Assembly: GCA_902776975.1 (NCBI GenBank)
Contig: CACYSI010000012.1
Coordinates: 1-34,374 of the forward strand
Source: an uncultured Ruminococcus sp.
GTDB taxonomy: Bacteria; Bacillota; Clostridia; Oscillospirales; Acutalibacteraceae
Reading direction: 5' to 3'
Length of the DNA stretch: 34,374 nucleotides
The notes below the pieces were generated by a model. That model ran no database searches and was not told where the DNA came from. It was given only the letters and a program-made list of their open reading frames with translations. Positions within the stretch are counted from its first letter, which is position 1; every line of letters begins with the position of its first letter. This document shows positions 22,062 to 31,755 of this stretch, one piece after another. Made by a program: the position numbers and the translations under genes.

Positions 22062-23498
22062 TCAGTCACCGTCCTTTGTGCGCGAGCTGACTATATACGA
22101 GCCGCCTCCGCTCTTGGTTATATCCGTAAGCTCAACTCCGAGCTCGCGGCGCAGTATCTCCATGACCTTGGGACTGCAAAAGCCTGCCTGACATCTGCCC
22201 ATGCCCGCTCTTGTGCGGCGCTTGACTCCGTCGAGCGACCTCGCTCCGAGAGGTCTGCGTATGGCGTCGAGTATCTCGCCCTCGGTGACGCTCTCACAGC
22301 GGCAGACTATCGTGCCGTAGGCGGGCTCGCGGCGTATCAGCTCGTTGCGCTCCTCTATGCTCAAAGCCGACGGGTCGAGGATATCCTTGCGCTCTTTTAT
22401 GAAATCGGCTTTTTCGCCGAGCTGTAATCTGTCCTTGATAAGCCGCGCCGTATACTTGCCGATAGCGGGAGCCGCCGAGAGCCCGGGGCTCTCTATACCG
22501 GCGCAGTTATAGAAATCCTCCGCGTCCTCAGCCTCGCCGAGCACGAACTCTCCGCCGTCCTCATGGGCTCTGAGTCCCGCGAAGGAGGTGATGACCTGCC
22601 GCGTAGGCAGACCCTTGACGCTGATCGCCGACTTGGCGATAACGCTGTCTATGCCATCTGCGGAGGTAGCTGTCTCTTCACGATCCTCCGTGTCATAAGC
22701 GGTGGGACCGACTATGGTGTTGCCGTGTACGGTGGGCGTCACCAGCACGCCCTTGCCGAGCTTGGTCGGGAGCTGAAAGATCGTGTGCCTGACATATCCG
22801 CCCACAGAGCGGTCGAGCAGGATATAGTCGCCGCGTCTGGGCGTGATATTCAGCTTGCGTGTTGAAACCATGTTGTTGAAGATATCCGAGTATACGCCGG
22901 CGGCGTTGACCACCGCCCTTGAGGTGTATTCCGCGTCATCCGTAACGATATGCCATAAGCCGCCCTCACGGTATACCTTCTTGACCTCTGTATCAAATTT
23001 AAACTGCGCGCCGTTGACGGCGGCGTTCTCGCCTAAAGCAATAGTCAGCTTGAACGGACAGATTATGCCCGCGGTGGGAGCGTACAGAGCCGCCGCGACG
23101 TCGTCGCCGATATTGGGCTCCATAGACAGCAGCTCGTCGCGCCTGACTATGCGCAGACCCTCCACGCCGTTGTTTATACCTCTCTGTCTGAGCTCTTCGA
23201 GAGCGGGTATATCCCCCTCATCGGTGCATACCGTCAGTGAGCCTATACGCTCAAAGGGCACGTCCAGCTCACGGCACAGCTCGTCCATCATACAGTTGCC
23301 CTCAACGTTGAACCTCGCCTTCAGGGTACCGTTCTCTGCGTCGTAGCCCGAGTGGACGATGGCGCTGTTTGCCTTGCTGGTGCCTGCGCACACATCCTCG
23401 TTTTTTTCAAGCACGAGTACATCCGCGTCATAAGCGCTCAGATACCTCGCGACGGCGCAGCCTATGACCCCCGCGCCGATAATTATAACATCATACAT
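22062..23498 (-). CDS. GlpA-like FAD-dependent glycerol-3-phosphate dehydrogenase
   Basis: A 478-residue flavoprotein predicted to oxidise glycerol 3-phosphate to dihydroxyacetone phosphate. It has the N-terminal FAD motif IIGAGVIGCAVARYLS, a DAO-type fold, and a C-terminal BFD-like [2Fe-2S] region with CRCESVTEGEIL and CQAGFCSPKV. The frame is open upstream to 23567, but that part reads IPNSSFLIPDC, translated from TAGGAATT repeats, so I start at the ATG at 23498 after GAGGAA. It lies in the operon with GlpB-like and DUF1667 genes. glpK lies upstream on the same strand, but a repeat and the four-helix-bundle gene separate them. L-2-hydroxyglutarate-type oxidation is a less likely alternative given glpK. 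Confidence 0.87.
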   Translation of the reverse strand: MYDVIIIGAGVIGCAVARYLSAYDADVLVLEKNEDVCAGTSKANSAIVHSGYDAENGTLKARFNVEGNCMMDELCRELDVPFERIGSLTVCTDEGDIPALEELRQRGINNGVEGLRIVRRDELLSMEPNIGDDVAAALYAPTAGIICPFKLTIALGENAAVNGAQFKFDTEVKKVYREGGLWHIVTDDAEYTSRAVVNAAGVYSDIFNNMVSTRKLNITPRRGDYILLDRSVGGYVRHTIFQLPTKLGKGVLVTPTVHGNTIVGPTAYDTEDREETATSADGIDSVIAKSAISVKGLPTRQVITSFAGLRAHEDGGEFVLGEAEDAEDFYNCAGIESPGLSAAPAIGKYTARLIKDRLQLGEKADFIKERKDILDPSALSIEERNELIRREPAYGTIVCRCESVTEGEILDAIRRPLGARSLDGVKRRTRAGMGRCQAGFCSPKVMEILRRELGVELTDITKSGGGSYIVSSRTKDGD

Positions 23499-23518
23499 TT
23501 TGCTCGTTCCTCGCATAC

Positions 23519-23552
23519 AATCAGGAATTAGGAATGAGGAATTAGGAATTGT
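23519..23552. repeat. TAGGAATT array, left boundary of the four-helix-bundle cassette
   Basis: ATCAGGAATTAGGAATGAGG followed by AATTAGGAATT. It is in opposite orientation to the array at 23937-23969. Confidence 0.85.
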
Positions 23553-23579
23553 CTTCCCAATACCCACCTTAATTCCTTT

Positions 23580-23936
23580 TTAATTATCTTTTTCTTTCAT
23601 CGTTTTTGTTATTGATGAAAGTAACTTTTTCAATTCTATACAATCCGATGAAATCGATTGATATTCTTGCTCAGTCATATAATCGGTTTCAAACAGCAGA
23701 TCAAGCCAATACTGCGTTTCTGCGCATTCTTTGAACGCAATATATATCTTTGACAAGAAATCCTTGTCGCTCACAGCGCAGGTCGACTCGGCAATATTCG
23801 CTCCGATACTTGTACCGCTCCTGAGCAACTGTTTTGACAAAACGTATTCGTTCTTTTCATATCTTAAATACTTATACAGATTAACTATTCTGACAGCAAA
23901 CTTCTTGCTTTTTATGAGTACTACGTTTCCGTCCAT
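23580..23936 (-). CDS. Four-helix-bundle protein, 23S rRNA intervening-sequence-protein family
   Basis: A 118-residue protein of the family first seen inside 23S rRNA intervening sequences (S23/IVP; TIGR02436-like) and structurally related to the Avd accessory protein of diversity-generating retroelements. Signatures are FAVRIVNLYKYL and LSKQLLRSGTSIGANIAE, then helices with DFLSKIYIAFKECAETQYWLDLL. No enzyme activity is expected; family members may bind nucleic acid. Its DNA is clearly more AT-rich than the neighbouring glp genes. It lies between inverted TAGGAATT arrays. Its ribosome binding region and first codons (ATGGACGGAAACG) match the sequence that follows the same array elsewhere (at 14523-14535 GAATTGACGGAAACG), so the gene is fused to the repeat. 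Its function here is unknown. Confidence 0.85.
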   Translation of the reverse strand: MDGNVVLIKSKKFAVRIVNLYKYLRYEKNEYVLSKQLLRSGTSIGANIAESTCAVSDKDFLSKIYIAFKECAETQYWLDLLFETDYMTEQEYQSISSDCIELKKLLSSITKTMKEKDN

Positions 23937-23966
23937 AATTCCTAATTCCTCATTCCTGATTTCTAA

Positions 23967-23969
<3 letters not shown>
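23937..23969. repeat. TAGGAATT array (inverted), right boundary of the four-helix-bundle cassette
   Basis: AATTCCTAATTCCTCATTCC, then TGATTTCTAATTAA. It abuts the glpK stop codon (TAA, 23969-23967) and supplies the ribosome binding region of the four-helix-bundle gene. Confidence 0.85.
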
Positions 23970-25538
<1,569 letters not shown>

Positions 25539-25594
25539 CTATCCTAATAGCATACAATAATCAGCGGAGATTTATGTACAAAATGACTTTATTC

Positions 25595-25767
25595 AATTAG
25601 GAATTAGGAATGAGGAGTTAGGAATTAACGGCGGGACACCCGCACCCGGCTTATGGATAACGGAGAACGGTTTACAAATGGTTACCGTATACCGGATTAT
25701 ATAACTTCAAAACGCGTACACGCGTTTCCCAAAATTCCTAATTCCTATTTCCTGATTCCTAATTCTC
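25595..25767. repeat. Composite intergenic repeat between glpK and the dehydrogenase gene
   Basis: A left array (AATTAGGAATTAGGAATGAG, about 25596-25627) and an inverted right array (AATTCCTAATTCCTATTTCC, about 25734-25765) bracket GGCGGG-ACA-CCCGCACCCGG and diverged GGATAACGG words. Together with the two promoters this is the gene-free stretch 25461-25837. Confidence 0.85.
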
Positions 25768-25776
25768 CGGCCCCTC

Positions 25777-25805
25777 TTGCCAATCTTTTCTTTTTATTAT
25801 ATAAT
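25777..25805 (+). promoter_or_regulatory. Promoter of the D-2-hydroxyacid dehydrogenase gene
   Basis: TTGCCA (25777-25782), 17 bases, TATAAT (25800-25805). It starts ten bases after the end of the repeat. Confidence 0.8.
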
Positions 25806-25837
25806 AGCTCCGAAATAAACAAATCATCGAGGAACTT

Positions 25838-26782
25838 ATGAAGATCATACTGACAGACGCTAAGACCGTCACTCAGGGCGACCTGAGCCTGAAGCCTCTC
25901 GAAGAGTTCGGAGAGGTGATCGTCAACGAGCTGACAGCCTACGACGATATCGCAGAGACAGTGCGCGACGCGGATATGATAATCTGCAACAAGACTCCGC
26001 TGAACGCCGATACTCTGAGATACGCGTCGCATCTGAGATATATCGGGCTGTTCGCTACGGGCTACAACAATATCGACACCGCGTACTGCCGAGAGCACGG
26101 GATAACAGTATGCAACGCGGGCTCCTACAGCACGGACGCCGTGTGTCAGCACACCTTCGCGCTGATACTGGAGTGCCTTAACCGTACAGGCAGCTACAAC
26201 CGCTTTGTGCACAACGGCGGATGGAAGAACAGCTCCACCTTCTCGCCCTTTGTCTATCCCCTCAACGAGATATCGGGCAAGACCCTGGGCATTATCGGCT
26301 ACGGCTCTATAGGTAAGGCTGTAGAGAGAGTCGCCCTCGCCTTCAACATGAAGGCCCTGAAGGTCAGACGGCACGGCGAGGATGATCCGAGCTTTGTCGA
26401 CCTCGACACACTGCTCGGCGAAAGCGATATCATCACGGTACACTGTCCCCTGAACGACAGCTCATACCGTATGATAAACGCCGAGAGTATAGCCAAGATG
26501 AAGGACGGCGCGATCTTCATCAACACGGCCCGCGGCGGAGTCATGGACGAGCAAGCGGTGGCTCAGGCGCTCAAAAGCGGCAAGCTCGCCTATGCGGGCA
26601 TAGATGTGCTCGAGACCGAGCCTATGGACAGGGACTGCCCCCTGTGCGGGATAGACAACTGCATCATCACCCCGCATATAGCGTGGGCGCCCATGGAGAC
26701 AAGGATAAGGCTGATGGGCATAGTGTGCGATAACATCCGCGCGTATCTGAAAGGTGATCCCGTAAACGTGGTGAACCGATAA
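25838..26782 (+). CDS. D-2-hydroxyacid dehydrogenase
   Basis: A 314-residue NAD(P)-dependent enzyme that interconverts a 2-hydroxyacid and a 2-keto acid. The substrate side has YIGLFATGYNNIDTAYCREHGITVCN. The nucleotide-binding motif is LGIIGYGSIGKAVERVA. The catalytic residues are in NTARGGVMDE (Arg), AGIDVLETEP (Glu) and TPHIAWAPMETR (His). It resembles glycerate or hydroxypyruvate dehydrogenases, but the substrate cannot be fixed from sequence. GAGG lies upstream of the ATG. The EIIC-like gene follows on the same strand after 115 bases of AC-rich repeat-like sequence (ACCACCAACCAACAAC) and may be co-transcribed. Confidence 0.9.
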   Translation: MKIILTDAKTVTQGDLSLKPLEEFGEVIVNELTAYDDIAETVRDADMIICNKTPLNADTLRYASHLRYIGLFATGYNNIDTAYCREHGITVCNAGSYSTDAVCQHTFALILECLNRTGSYNRFVHNGGWKNSSTFSPFVYPLNEISGKTLGIIGYGSIGKAVERVALAFNMKALKVRRHGEDDPSFVDLDTLLGESDIITVHCPLNDSSYRMINAESIAKMKDGAIFINTARGGVMDEQAVAQALKSGKLAYAGIDVLETEPMDRDCPLCGIDNCIITPHIAWAPMETRIRLMGIVCDNIRAYLKGDPVNVVNR

Positions 26783-26897
26783 ACAGAAATCGGTATCAAG
26801 ACAACACCGGACACCCGATTACGCGGTATTACCTTAAAGCGCAAAACCACCAACCAACAACTACAAACTACCAACTATTCTCAAAAAGAGGTAAATT

Positions 26898-27977
26898 ATG
26901 TCTAAAGTAAAAGAATTTTTGAAACGAAAAAATATTGAGATATCGTGGAAGCGATACGGCATAGACGCTCTCGGAGCTATGGCGCAGGGCTTGTTCTGCT
27001 CTCTGCTCATCGGCACGATAGTCAAGACCGTAGGCGTGCTCAGCGGCTGGCAGTTCTTCACCGATATAGGAGGCTACGCCATGGCTGTATCGGGCCCCGC
27101 TATGGCTGTGGCTATAGGCTACGCGCTGAAGGCTGATCCGATGGTACTGTTCTCGCTAGCGGCTGTCGGCTGGGCAGCCAACGCCGAGGGCGGCGCGGGA
27201 GGTCCCCTCGCGGTGCTCATCATCGCGATAATCGCGGCTGAATGCGGCAAGGCGGTATCTAAAGAGACTAAGGTCGATATCCTCGTGACTCCGGCTGTGA
27301 CGATACTCGTCGGCGTAGCTCTGGCTAAGCTGATAGCTCCGCCGATAGGCACGGGCGCGTCGTACTTCGGCATGCTGATAGACAGCGCGACTAAGCTGCA
27401 GCCCTTTTTGATGGGTATAGTGGTATCGGTGCTGGTAGGCGTCGCGCTGACTCTGCCGATATCCTCGGCGGCGATATGCTCGGTGCTGGGGCTGACGGGG
27501 CTTGCCGGCGGAGCGGCTGTCGCGGGCTGCTGCGCGCAGATGGTCGGCTTTGCGGTGATGTCCTTCCGCGAGAACCGCTGGGGCGGTCTGGTGAGTCAGG
27601 GCATAGGCACATCAATGCTGCAGATGCCTAATATAATGAAGAATCCGCGCATATGGCTCGCGCCGATAATCACCTCGGCGATAACAGGCCCTATAGCTAC
27701 CTGCGTGTTCAAGCTCCAGATGAACGGCGCTCCGATCAACTCAGGCATGGGCACCTGCGGCTTCTGCGGTCAGATAGGCGTTATCACCGGCTGGTTCACT
27801 CCGTCCGAGGAGGCGATAGCAAAGGGCGCCGAGGCTATAGCTCCCTCTGCCATGGACTGGATAGGGCTGATACTGATATGTATAGTCCTGCCCGCCGTGC
27901 TTGCTCCGCTTATCAACCTCATCTTCCGCAAGATAGGCTGGGTCAAAGAGGGAGACCTCACTTTGGTCAGGAACTAA
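26898..27977 (+). CDS. PTS EIIC-like membrane transporter (PTS_EIIC_2 family)
   Basis: A 359-residue integral membrane protein with about nine or ten hydrophobic segments, starting near residue 22. It has the features of the PTS_EIIC_2 family of standalone EIIC proteins: FFTDIGGYAMAVSGPAMAVAIGYALK, GAGGPLAVLI, and GAPINSGMGTCGFCGQIGVI. No EIIA or EIIB gene is in the window, and the protein lacks the phosphorylation domains, so PTS-driven sugar transport is not shown. The ligand is unknown; the adjacent hydroxyacid dehydrogenase suggests a small metabolite but does not prove it. GAGG precedes the ATG. A bidirectional terminator lies downstream. Confidence 0.85.
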   Translation: MSKVKEFLKRKNIEISWKRYGIDALGAMAQGLFCSLLIGTIVKTVGVLSGWQFFTDIGGYAMAVSGPAMAVAIGYALKADPMVLFSLAAVGWAANAEGGAGGPLAVLIIAIIAAECGKAVSKETKVDILVTPAVTILVGVALAKLIAPPIGTGASYFGMLIDSATKLQPFLMGIVVSVLVGVALTLPISSAAICSVLGLTGLAGGAAVAGCCAQMVGFAVMSFRENRWGGLVSQGIGTSMLQMPNIMKNPRIWLAPIITSAITGPIATCVFKLQMNGAPINSGMGTCGFCGQIGVITGWFTPSEEAIAKGAEAIAPSAMDWIGLILICIVLPAVLAPLINLIFRKIGWVKEGDLTLVRN

Positions 27978-27999
27978 TGTCAGATAATGCTTATCGGAT

Positions 28000-28055
28000 A
28001 CCGGTTAACGGTTAACGGTTAACGGTGAATGGCGGGCTCTGCCCGCACCCGATTT
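28000..28055. repeat. GTTAACGG / GCGGG hairpin repeat
   Basis: Three GGTTAAC words, then GTGAATGGCGGG-CTCTG-CCCGCACCCGA. It is the same element as at about 6896-6966 but with a different loop. Confidence 0.8.
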
Positions 28056-28070
28056 ATATATCTTAAAAAT

Positions 28071-28113
28071 AACGCTTGCAGCCCCCCCGAAAAGAGCTGC
28101 AAGCGTTTCTTTA
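28071..28113. terminator. Terminator between convergent EIIC-like and threonine synthase-like genes
   Basis: AACGCTTGCAGC (28071-28082) and GCTGCAAGCGTT (28096-28107) form a perfect 12-base stem. T-rich sequence follows on both strands (TTTCTTTAT on plus, ATTTTTAAG on minus), so it may stop transcription in both directions. Confidence 0.85.
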
Positions 28114-28128
28114 TAGAACAAGATATAA

Positions 28129-28170
28129 TTGGGTGTGGGCAAAACCCACCGTTAATTCCTCATTCCTAAT
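28129..28170. repeat. Variant GCGGG hairpin and inverted TAGGAATT array
   Basis: GTGGGC-AAA-ACCCAC followed by GTTAATTCCTCATTCC. The hairpin differs from the one at about 1818-1832 by a paired C-to-T and G-to-A change. It abuts the stop codon of the threonine synthase-like gene. Confidence 0.75.
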
Positions 28171-29390
28171 CAGAAGAAGAGTTTTTCGAATTGCGCCAAA
28201 TCGTTTTTGCAGTGTACCGGCTCGCCGACCGACTGTATAGCCGAGTCGATGTCTTTTAGACCGTTGCCCGTGACTATCGACACTACGACAGCTTCATGGG
28301 GCAGTCTGCCCTCGCGGCTGAGCTTTATCAGTCCCGCCGTGGCGGTGACTCCGGCAGGCTCTCCGAAAACTCCGGCTTTAGACGCGAGATACCTGCGCGC
28401 CGAGCGTATCTCGTCGTCGCTGACGTTCACGCAGATACCGCCGCTGTCGCGTATCGCGTTTATCGCCTTATCGGGGTTGCGCGGCACGCCTACAGCGATG
28501 CTGTCGGCAAAGGTGTTCTCCTCCTGCGGCTGCCACGGCTCATTGTTTATGACGGCGGTGTTGATCGGGCAGCAGCCCTCAGCCTGAACGCTGATGATAT
28601 GAGGTATCCTGTCTATGAGTCCGATCATATACATATCGTACAGACCCTTGTATACGCCCGCTACGGTGCAGCCGTCGCCAACGGACACAGCCACATAGTC
28701 GGGAGCTTTATAGCCGAGCTGCTCGCATATCTCGTGAGCCACGGTCTTTTTGCCCTCGCCGAGATAGGGATTTATCGCGGCGTTGCGGTTATACCAGCCG
28801 AACTTGTCGATAGCCGCCTTGGAAAGCTCAAAGGTCTCTTCATAGCTGCCGTCCACGGCGGTGAGGTTAGCGCCGAACATCATCAGCTGAGCTATCTTGC
28901 CCTTGGGAGCTCGGGAGGGGACGAAGATATAGGTCTTGAGTCCCGCCTTAGCCGCGTTGCCCGCGAGCGACGAGGCGGCGTTGCCCGTAGATGAGCAGGC
29001 TATGGTATCGTAGCCCGCCTCTATCGCCTTGGTCACAGCCATGGCGGAGGCTCGGTCTTTGAGCGAGGCGGTGGGGTTGATGCCGTCGTCCTTGATATAC
29101 AGCTTGGCTATGCCGAGCTCGGCGGCGATGTTATCCGCCTCATACATCGGCGACATACCCACGCACAGTCCCGACGGTACGGTGCTCTCCTCTATGGGCA
29201 GCAGCTCGCGGTAACGCCACATGGTCCGATCCGTACGCGCTCTCAGCGTTTCTTTCGTGAGCTTGGTCGCGATATACTCATAGTCGTATATGACATCGAG
29301 GATACCGCCGCACTCACAGGTGGTGATATCCGGCGCGGCAGGGTACTCTCTGCCGCATTTTACACATCTACAGCAAATAACATTTTTCAT
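28170..29390 (-). CDS. Threonine synthase-like PLP enzyme
   Basis: A 406-residue fold-type II PLP enzyme with a threonine synthase-type N-terminal zinc ribbon (Cys9, Cys12, Cys25, Cys27). The PLP lysine is Lys111 in the motif NPTASLKDRAS. SSTGNAASSLAGNAAKAGL is the conserved asparagine loop, and VSVGDGCTVAGVYKG binds the phosphate. The frame is open to 29456, but the ATG at 29390 gives the normal family start. The standard reaction is O-phosphohomoserine to threonine, yet no hom or thrB gene is present. It follows a TrpB-like PLP enzyme and a YheO-type regulator, so it may serve a specialised amino acid pathway; both readings are possible. Confidence 0.82.
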   Translation of the reverse strand: MKNVICCRCVKCGREYPAAPDITTCECGGILDVIYDYEYIATKLTKETLRARTDRTMWRYRELLPIEESTVPSGLCVGMSPMYEADNIAAELGIAKLYIKDDGINPTASLKDRASAMAVTKAIEAGYDTIACSSTGNAASSLAGNAAKAGLKTYIFVPSRAPKGKIAQLMMFGANLTAVDGSYEETFELSKAAIDKFGWYNRNAAINPYLGEGKKTVAHEICEQLGYKAPDYVAVSVGDGCTVAGVYKGLYDMYMIGLIDRIPHIISVQAEGCCPINTAVINNEPWQPQEENTFADSIAVGVPRNPDKAINAIRDSGGICVNVSDDEIRSARRYLASKAGVFGEPAGVTATAGLIKLSREGRLPHEAVVVSIVTGNGLKDIDSAIQSVGEPVHCKNDLAQFEKLFF

Positions 29391-29412
29391 AGCAATATAC
29401 CTTTTACTAAAT

Positions 29413-29446
29413 ATCAAAGCCTTCCTTTGATCAAGGAGGCTTTGAT
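29413..29446 (-). promoter_or_regulatory. Hairpin between the TrpB-like and threonine synthase-like genes
   Basis: ATCAAAGCC (29413-29421) pairs with GGCTTTGAT (29438-29446), with further pairing of CCTT/AAGG inside. On the minus strand it is followed by ATTTAG, a weak T-run. It could be an attenuator or a processing site in a shared transcript. Confidence 0.5.
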
Positions 29447-29471
29447 TATCGTTCACTATGCTGAGGATCTA

Positions 29472-30947
29472 TCAGAAAATAGCGCCTACCAATACTTCTC
29501 TGTTGAACTCTTCGATAAGCTCGTCGAGCTGCTCAGCCTGCTTATGCACTGCGTCCCAGGTGTTTTCGGTGTCGTACCACAGATCGTTGAGCTCTTCGAC
29601 GGTCCTGCCCTGCTGCTCTACCCATGTATAGTACTTGAGGTTATGCACACGCTTGCGATCCTTATATGTAAGCTCGAGCATATTGTCGTCCTTGAGGTTG
29701 AGCATATGCAGGTTGTGGTCGAGCTCAGCCTTCTGCGCGGTATACTCGCCGTACATATCCTCAAGCTCCTTGATGCGGCTCTGATACATAGCGGCGCTGT
29801 CGGTGAGGACGGTGCCGATGACGTCGTGCTCGGTGAACTCATAATACTTAGCCATCTTGATACAGCACAGCACGTTGGCGATACCGCTGATGCCGAGATA
29901 TGACAGAGTCTCGACAAACTCGCTGTCAAGACCGACAGTCTCGACCAGATACTTCTTGCCCGCCTGCGTATTGAACAGGCTCAGCAGGCGCTGGCTGTCC
30001 TCATCGTCTATATCTATGACCATATCGGTGTTCTTTACGTTATGTATCCACGGGATATGCTTGTCGCCTATGCCCTCTATGCGGTGACCGCCGAAGCCGT
30101 TGTCGAGGATGGTGGGGCACTGCAGAGCCTCGCCCACAGCGAGCTTGAGCTGAGGATACTGCTCCTTAAGATAGTCGCCCGCGCTCATGGTGCCGGCTGA
30201 GCCGGAGGTAAAGCAGGCGCCCGAGAAGCGGTCGCCCTCGCCCTTGATAGACTCAAAGGCGTCCTTTAAGGCGTGACCCGTGACGTTATAGTGCCACAGC
30301 GGATTGCCCATCTCCTCAAACTGGTTGAAGATCATCACCTCGGGGCGCTGTCTGAGCTCCCATGTCTTGTCAAATATCTCTTTGACGTTTGACTCACAGC
30401 CGGGGGTAGCGATGACCTCGCCCGCGATAGACGACAGCCACTCAAAGCGCTCGCGGCTCATCTCGGCGGGGAGGATAGCTATGCTGTCGCAGGACAGGAG
30501 CTTACTGTTGAAAGCGCCGCCGCGGCAGTAGTTGCCCGTAGACGGCCATACAGCCTTGTGCTTGGTAGCGTCGAACTGACCCGTGACCAGCCTCGGAGCG
30601 AGACAGCCGAAGGACGCGCCGACCTTATGGCAGCCCGTGGGGAACCACTTGCCCACCATGGCGAAGATACGCGCCTTGACGCCCGTCAGAGCCGAAGGCA
30701 GCTCAATGATGTTTGGTACCTTGCGGAACAGACCGCCGCTCTCTACAGGCTCGTTCTTCCATGTGATACGGAAGAGGTTGACGGGGTCGACGTCCCACAG
30801 ACCCGTATCTTTGAGCTTGAGCTTGATGAGTCCCGGGATAAGCTCGGGGTTCTGCATCTGCTTGATAGTGGGTATAAGGATATTGTTCTCCCTCGCCTTT
30901 TCGATATTATGCTTCAAGCCTTCTTTGTTTACGGTAAAATCAATCAT
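29472..30947 (-). CDS. TrpB-like PLP-dependent enzyme of unknown substrate
   Basis: A 491-residue protein of the tryptophan synthase beta / cysteine synthase superfamily. The predicted PLP lysine is Lys108 in the motif FPTGCHKVGASFG, which parallels the TrpB motif HTGSHKIN. The phosphate-binding loop is TSGSAGTMSAGD (about 248-259). It carries an N-terminal extension of about 90 residues and a long C-terminal part rich in charged helices, both outside the usual catalytic core. I know close relatives in gut Clostridia as uncharacterised PLP enzymes. The start overlaps the regulator gene by eight bases and has GGAGG before it, so the two are translated together. A lyase, synthase or ammonia-lyase on a small amino acid is plausible; the substrate is unknown. 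Confidence 0.8.
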   Translation of the reverse strand: MIDFTVNKEGLKHNIEKARENNILIPTIKQMQNPELIPGLIKLKLKDTGLWDVDPVNLFRITWKNEPVESGGLFRKVPNIIELPSALTGVKARIFAMVGKWFPTGCHKVGASFGCLAPRLVTGQFDATKHKAVWPSTGNYCRGGAFNSKLLSCDSIAILPAEMSRERFEWLSSIAGEVIATPGCESNVKEIFDKTWELRQRPEVMIFNQFEEMGNPLWHYNVTGHALKDAFESIKGEGDRFSGACFTSGSAGTMSAGDYLKEQYPQLKLAVGEALQCPTILDNGFGGHRIEGIGDKHIPWIHNVKNTDMVIDIDDEDSQRLLSLFNTQAGKKYLVETVGLDSEFVETLSYLGISGIANVLCCIKMAKYYEFTEHDVIGTVLTDSAAMYQSRIKELEDMYGEYTAQKAELDHNLHMLNLKDDNMLELTYKDRKRVHNLKYYTWVEQQGRTVEELNDLWYDTENTWDAVHKQAEQLDELIEEFNREVLVGAIF

Positions 30948-31587
30948 CTTGAGTCTCCTCCTTGTTGTCTATATAAGAGTATAATGTGAACTTGGATATA
31001 CCGAAGTACTTAGCTATCTTATCGCCCGACTTGGTGATGAGCAGAGCGCCCTTGCTGTTTAGATATCGCACGGCGCGCTGTTTATCGTCCTTATTCATCA
31101 GTGATACGGGCTTACCGATGAGCTCGGTAGACTTCCACAGAAGCTCGTCGAGCAGCTCGCCCACATGGGGAGTGATCTTCTCGGGCTTGCCGATACGGTT
31201 GGGCGCGGTGAGCTCGCCTAAAGCCGAAGCCGCTACGCTCAGAGCCGTTATATCGTGATTGATCGAGAAGATAGCAGCGACCCTGCCGCTGTCGTCACGG
31301 ATATATACGGTAGTGGACTTGAGCACCTTGCCGTCTGTGGTCTTGGTGAAGTAACCGATACGGTCCTCTCCCTCTCTGCCGCCGCTGAGCTCCTCGAGCA
31401 CGACGGCGGAGGCTCCGTCGCCTACCTTGCGACCGGTCACATCGCCGTTCTCTATGTATATTATCGAGTGATCCGCCGCGTCGGGGTCGGTCAGATCATG
31501 CACCGCCACCTCACAGCTCCTGCCGTAGTGCAGGGCTATGGCGTGAGCGAGCGAGCATAAAGAATCCTTCATCTTAGATTCAAGCAT
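30940..31587 (-). CDS. YheO-type PAS and helix-turn-helix transcriptional regulator
   Basis: A 215-residue protein. The N-terminal part (about 1-115) is a YheO-like PAS domain with SCEVAVHDLTDPDAADHSIIYI and IFSINHDITAL. The C-terminal part (about 155-210) is the HTH_22 type DNA-binding domain, NKDDKQRAVRYLNSKGALLI and FGISKFTLYSYI. Family members such as DauR control amino acid catabolic genes. GAGG lies upstream of the ATG. It is the first gene of the operon with the TrpB-like enzyme (eight-base overlap), and its own promoter lies upstream, so autoregulation by the substrate of that enzyme is a reasonable guess. Confidence 0.88.
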   Translation of the reverse strand: MLESKMKDSLCSLAHAIALHYGRSCEVAVHDLTDPDAADHSIIYIENGDVTGRKVGDGASAVVLEELSGGREGEDRIGYFTKTTDGKVLKSTTVYIRDDSGRVAAIFSINHDITALSVAASALGELTAPNRIGKPEKITPHVGELLDELLWKSTELIGKPVSLMNKDDKQRAVRYLNSKGALLITKSGDKIAKYFGISKFTLYSYIDNKEETQDD

Positions 31588-31655
31588 AGGTCGCCTCTTT
31601 TCTTAATGTAGTCGATATACTAATCAAACTGATTTTTTGATATTCTAACAATCTT

Positions 31656-31684
31656 ATTGTAATACATAGTCAGTCAATTATCAA
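31656..31684 (-). promoter_or_regulatory. Probable promoter of the YheO regulator operon
   Basis: TTGATA (31684-31679) and TACAAT (31661-31656) on the minus strand, 17 bases apart. A second TTGACT follows inside the spacer. Confidence 0.55.
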
Positions 31685-31755
31685 TGGCATAGAGCAATTT
31701 TTCAGTGATATTTTCAAAAATTTTTTCTGCTTTTACACGGCAGGATATTCCAAAA

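Noticed and set aside
21053-22090. 345-residue plus-strand open frame
   Set aside because: It lies opposite the GlpB-like flavoprotein gene, has no recognisable domain and only reflects GC-rich codon use on the other strand.
23499-23567. Longer N-terminus for the GlpA-like protein
   Set aside because: The extension is translated TAGGAATT repeat (IPNSSFLIPDC) and the flavin motif starts right after the ATG at 23498.
26898-27977. Complete sugar PTS
   Set aside because: Only an EIIC-like membrane protein is present; no EIIA or EIIB domain or gene is seen in the window.
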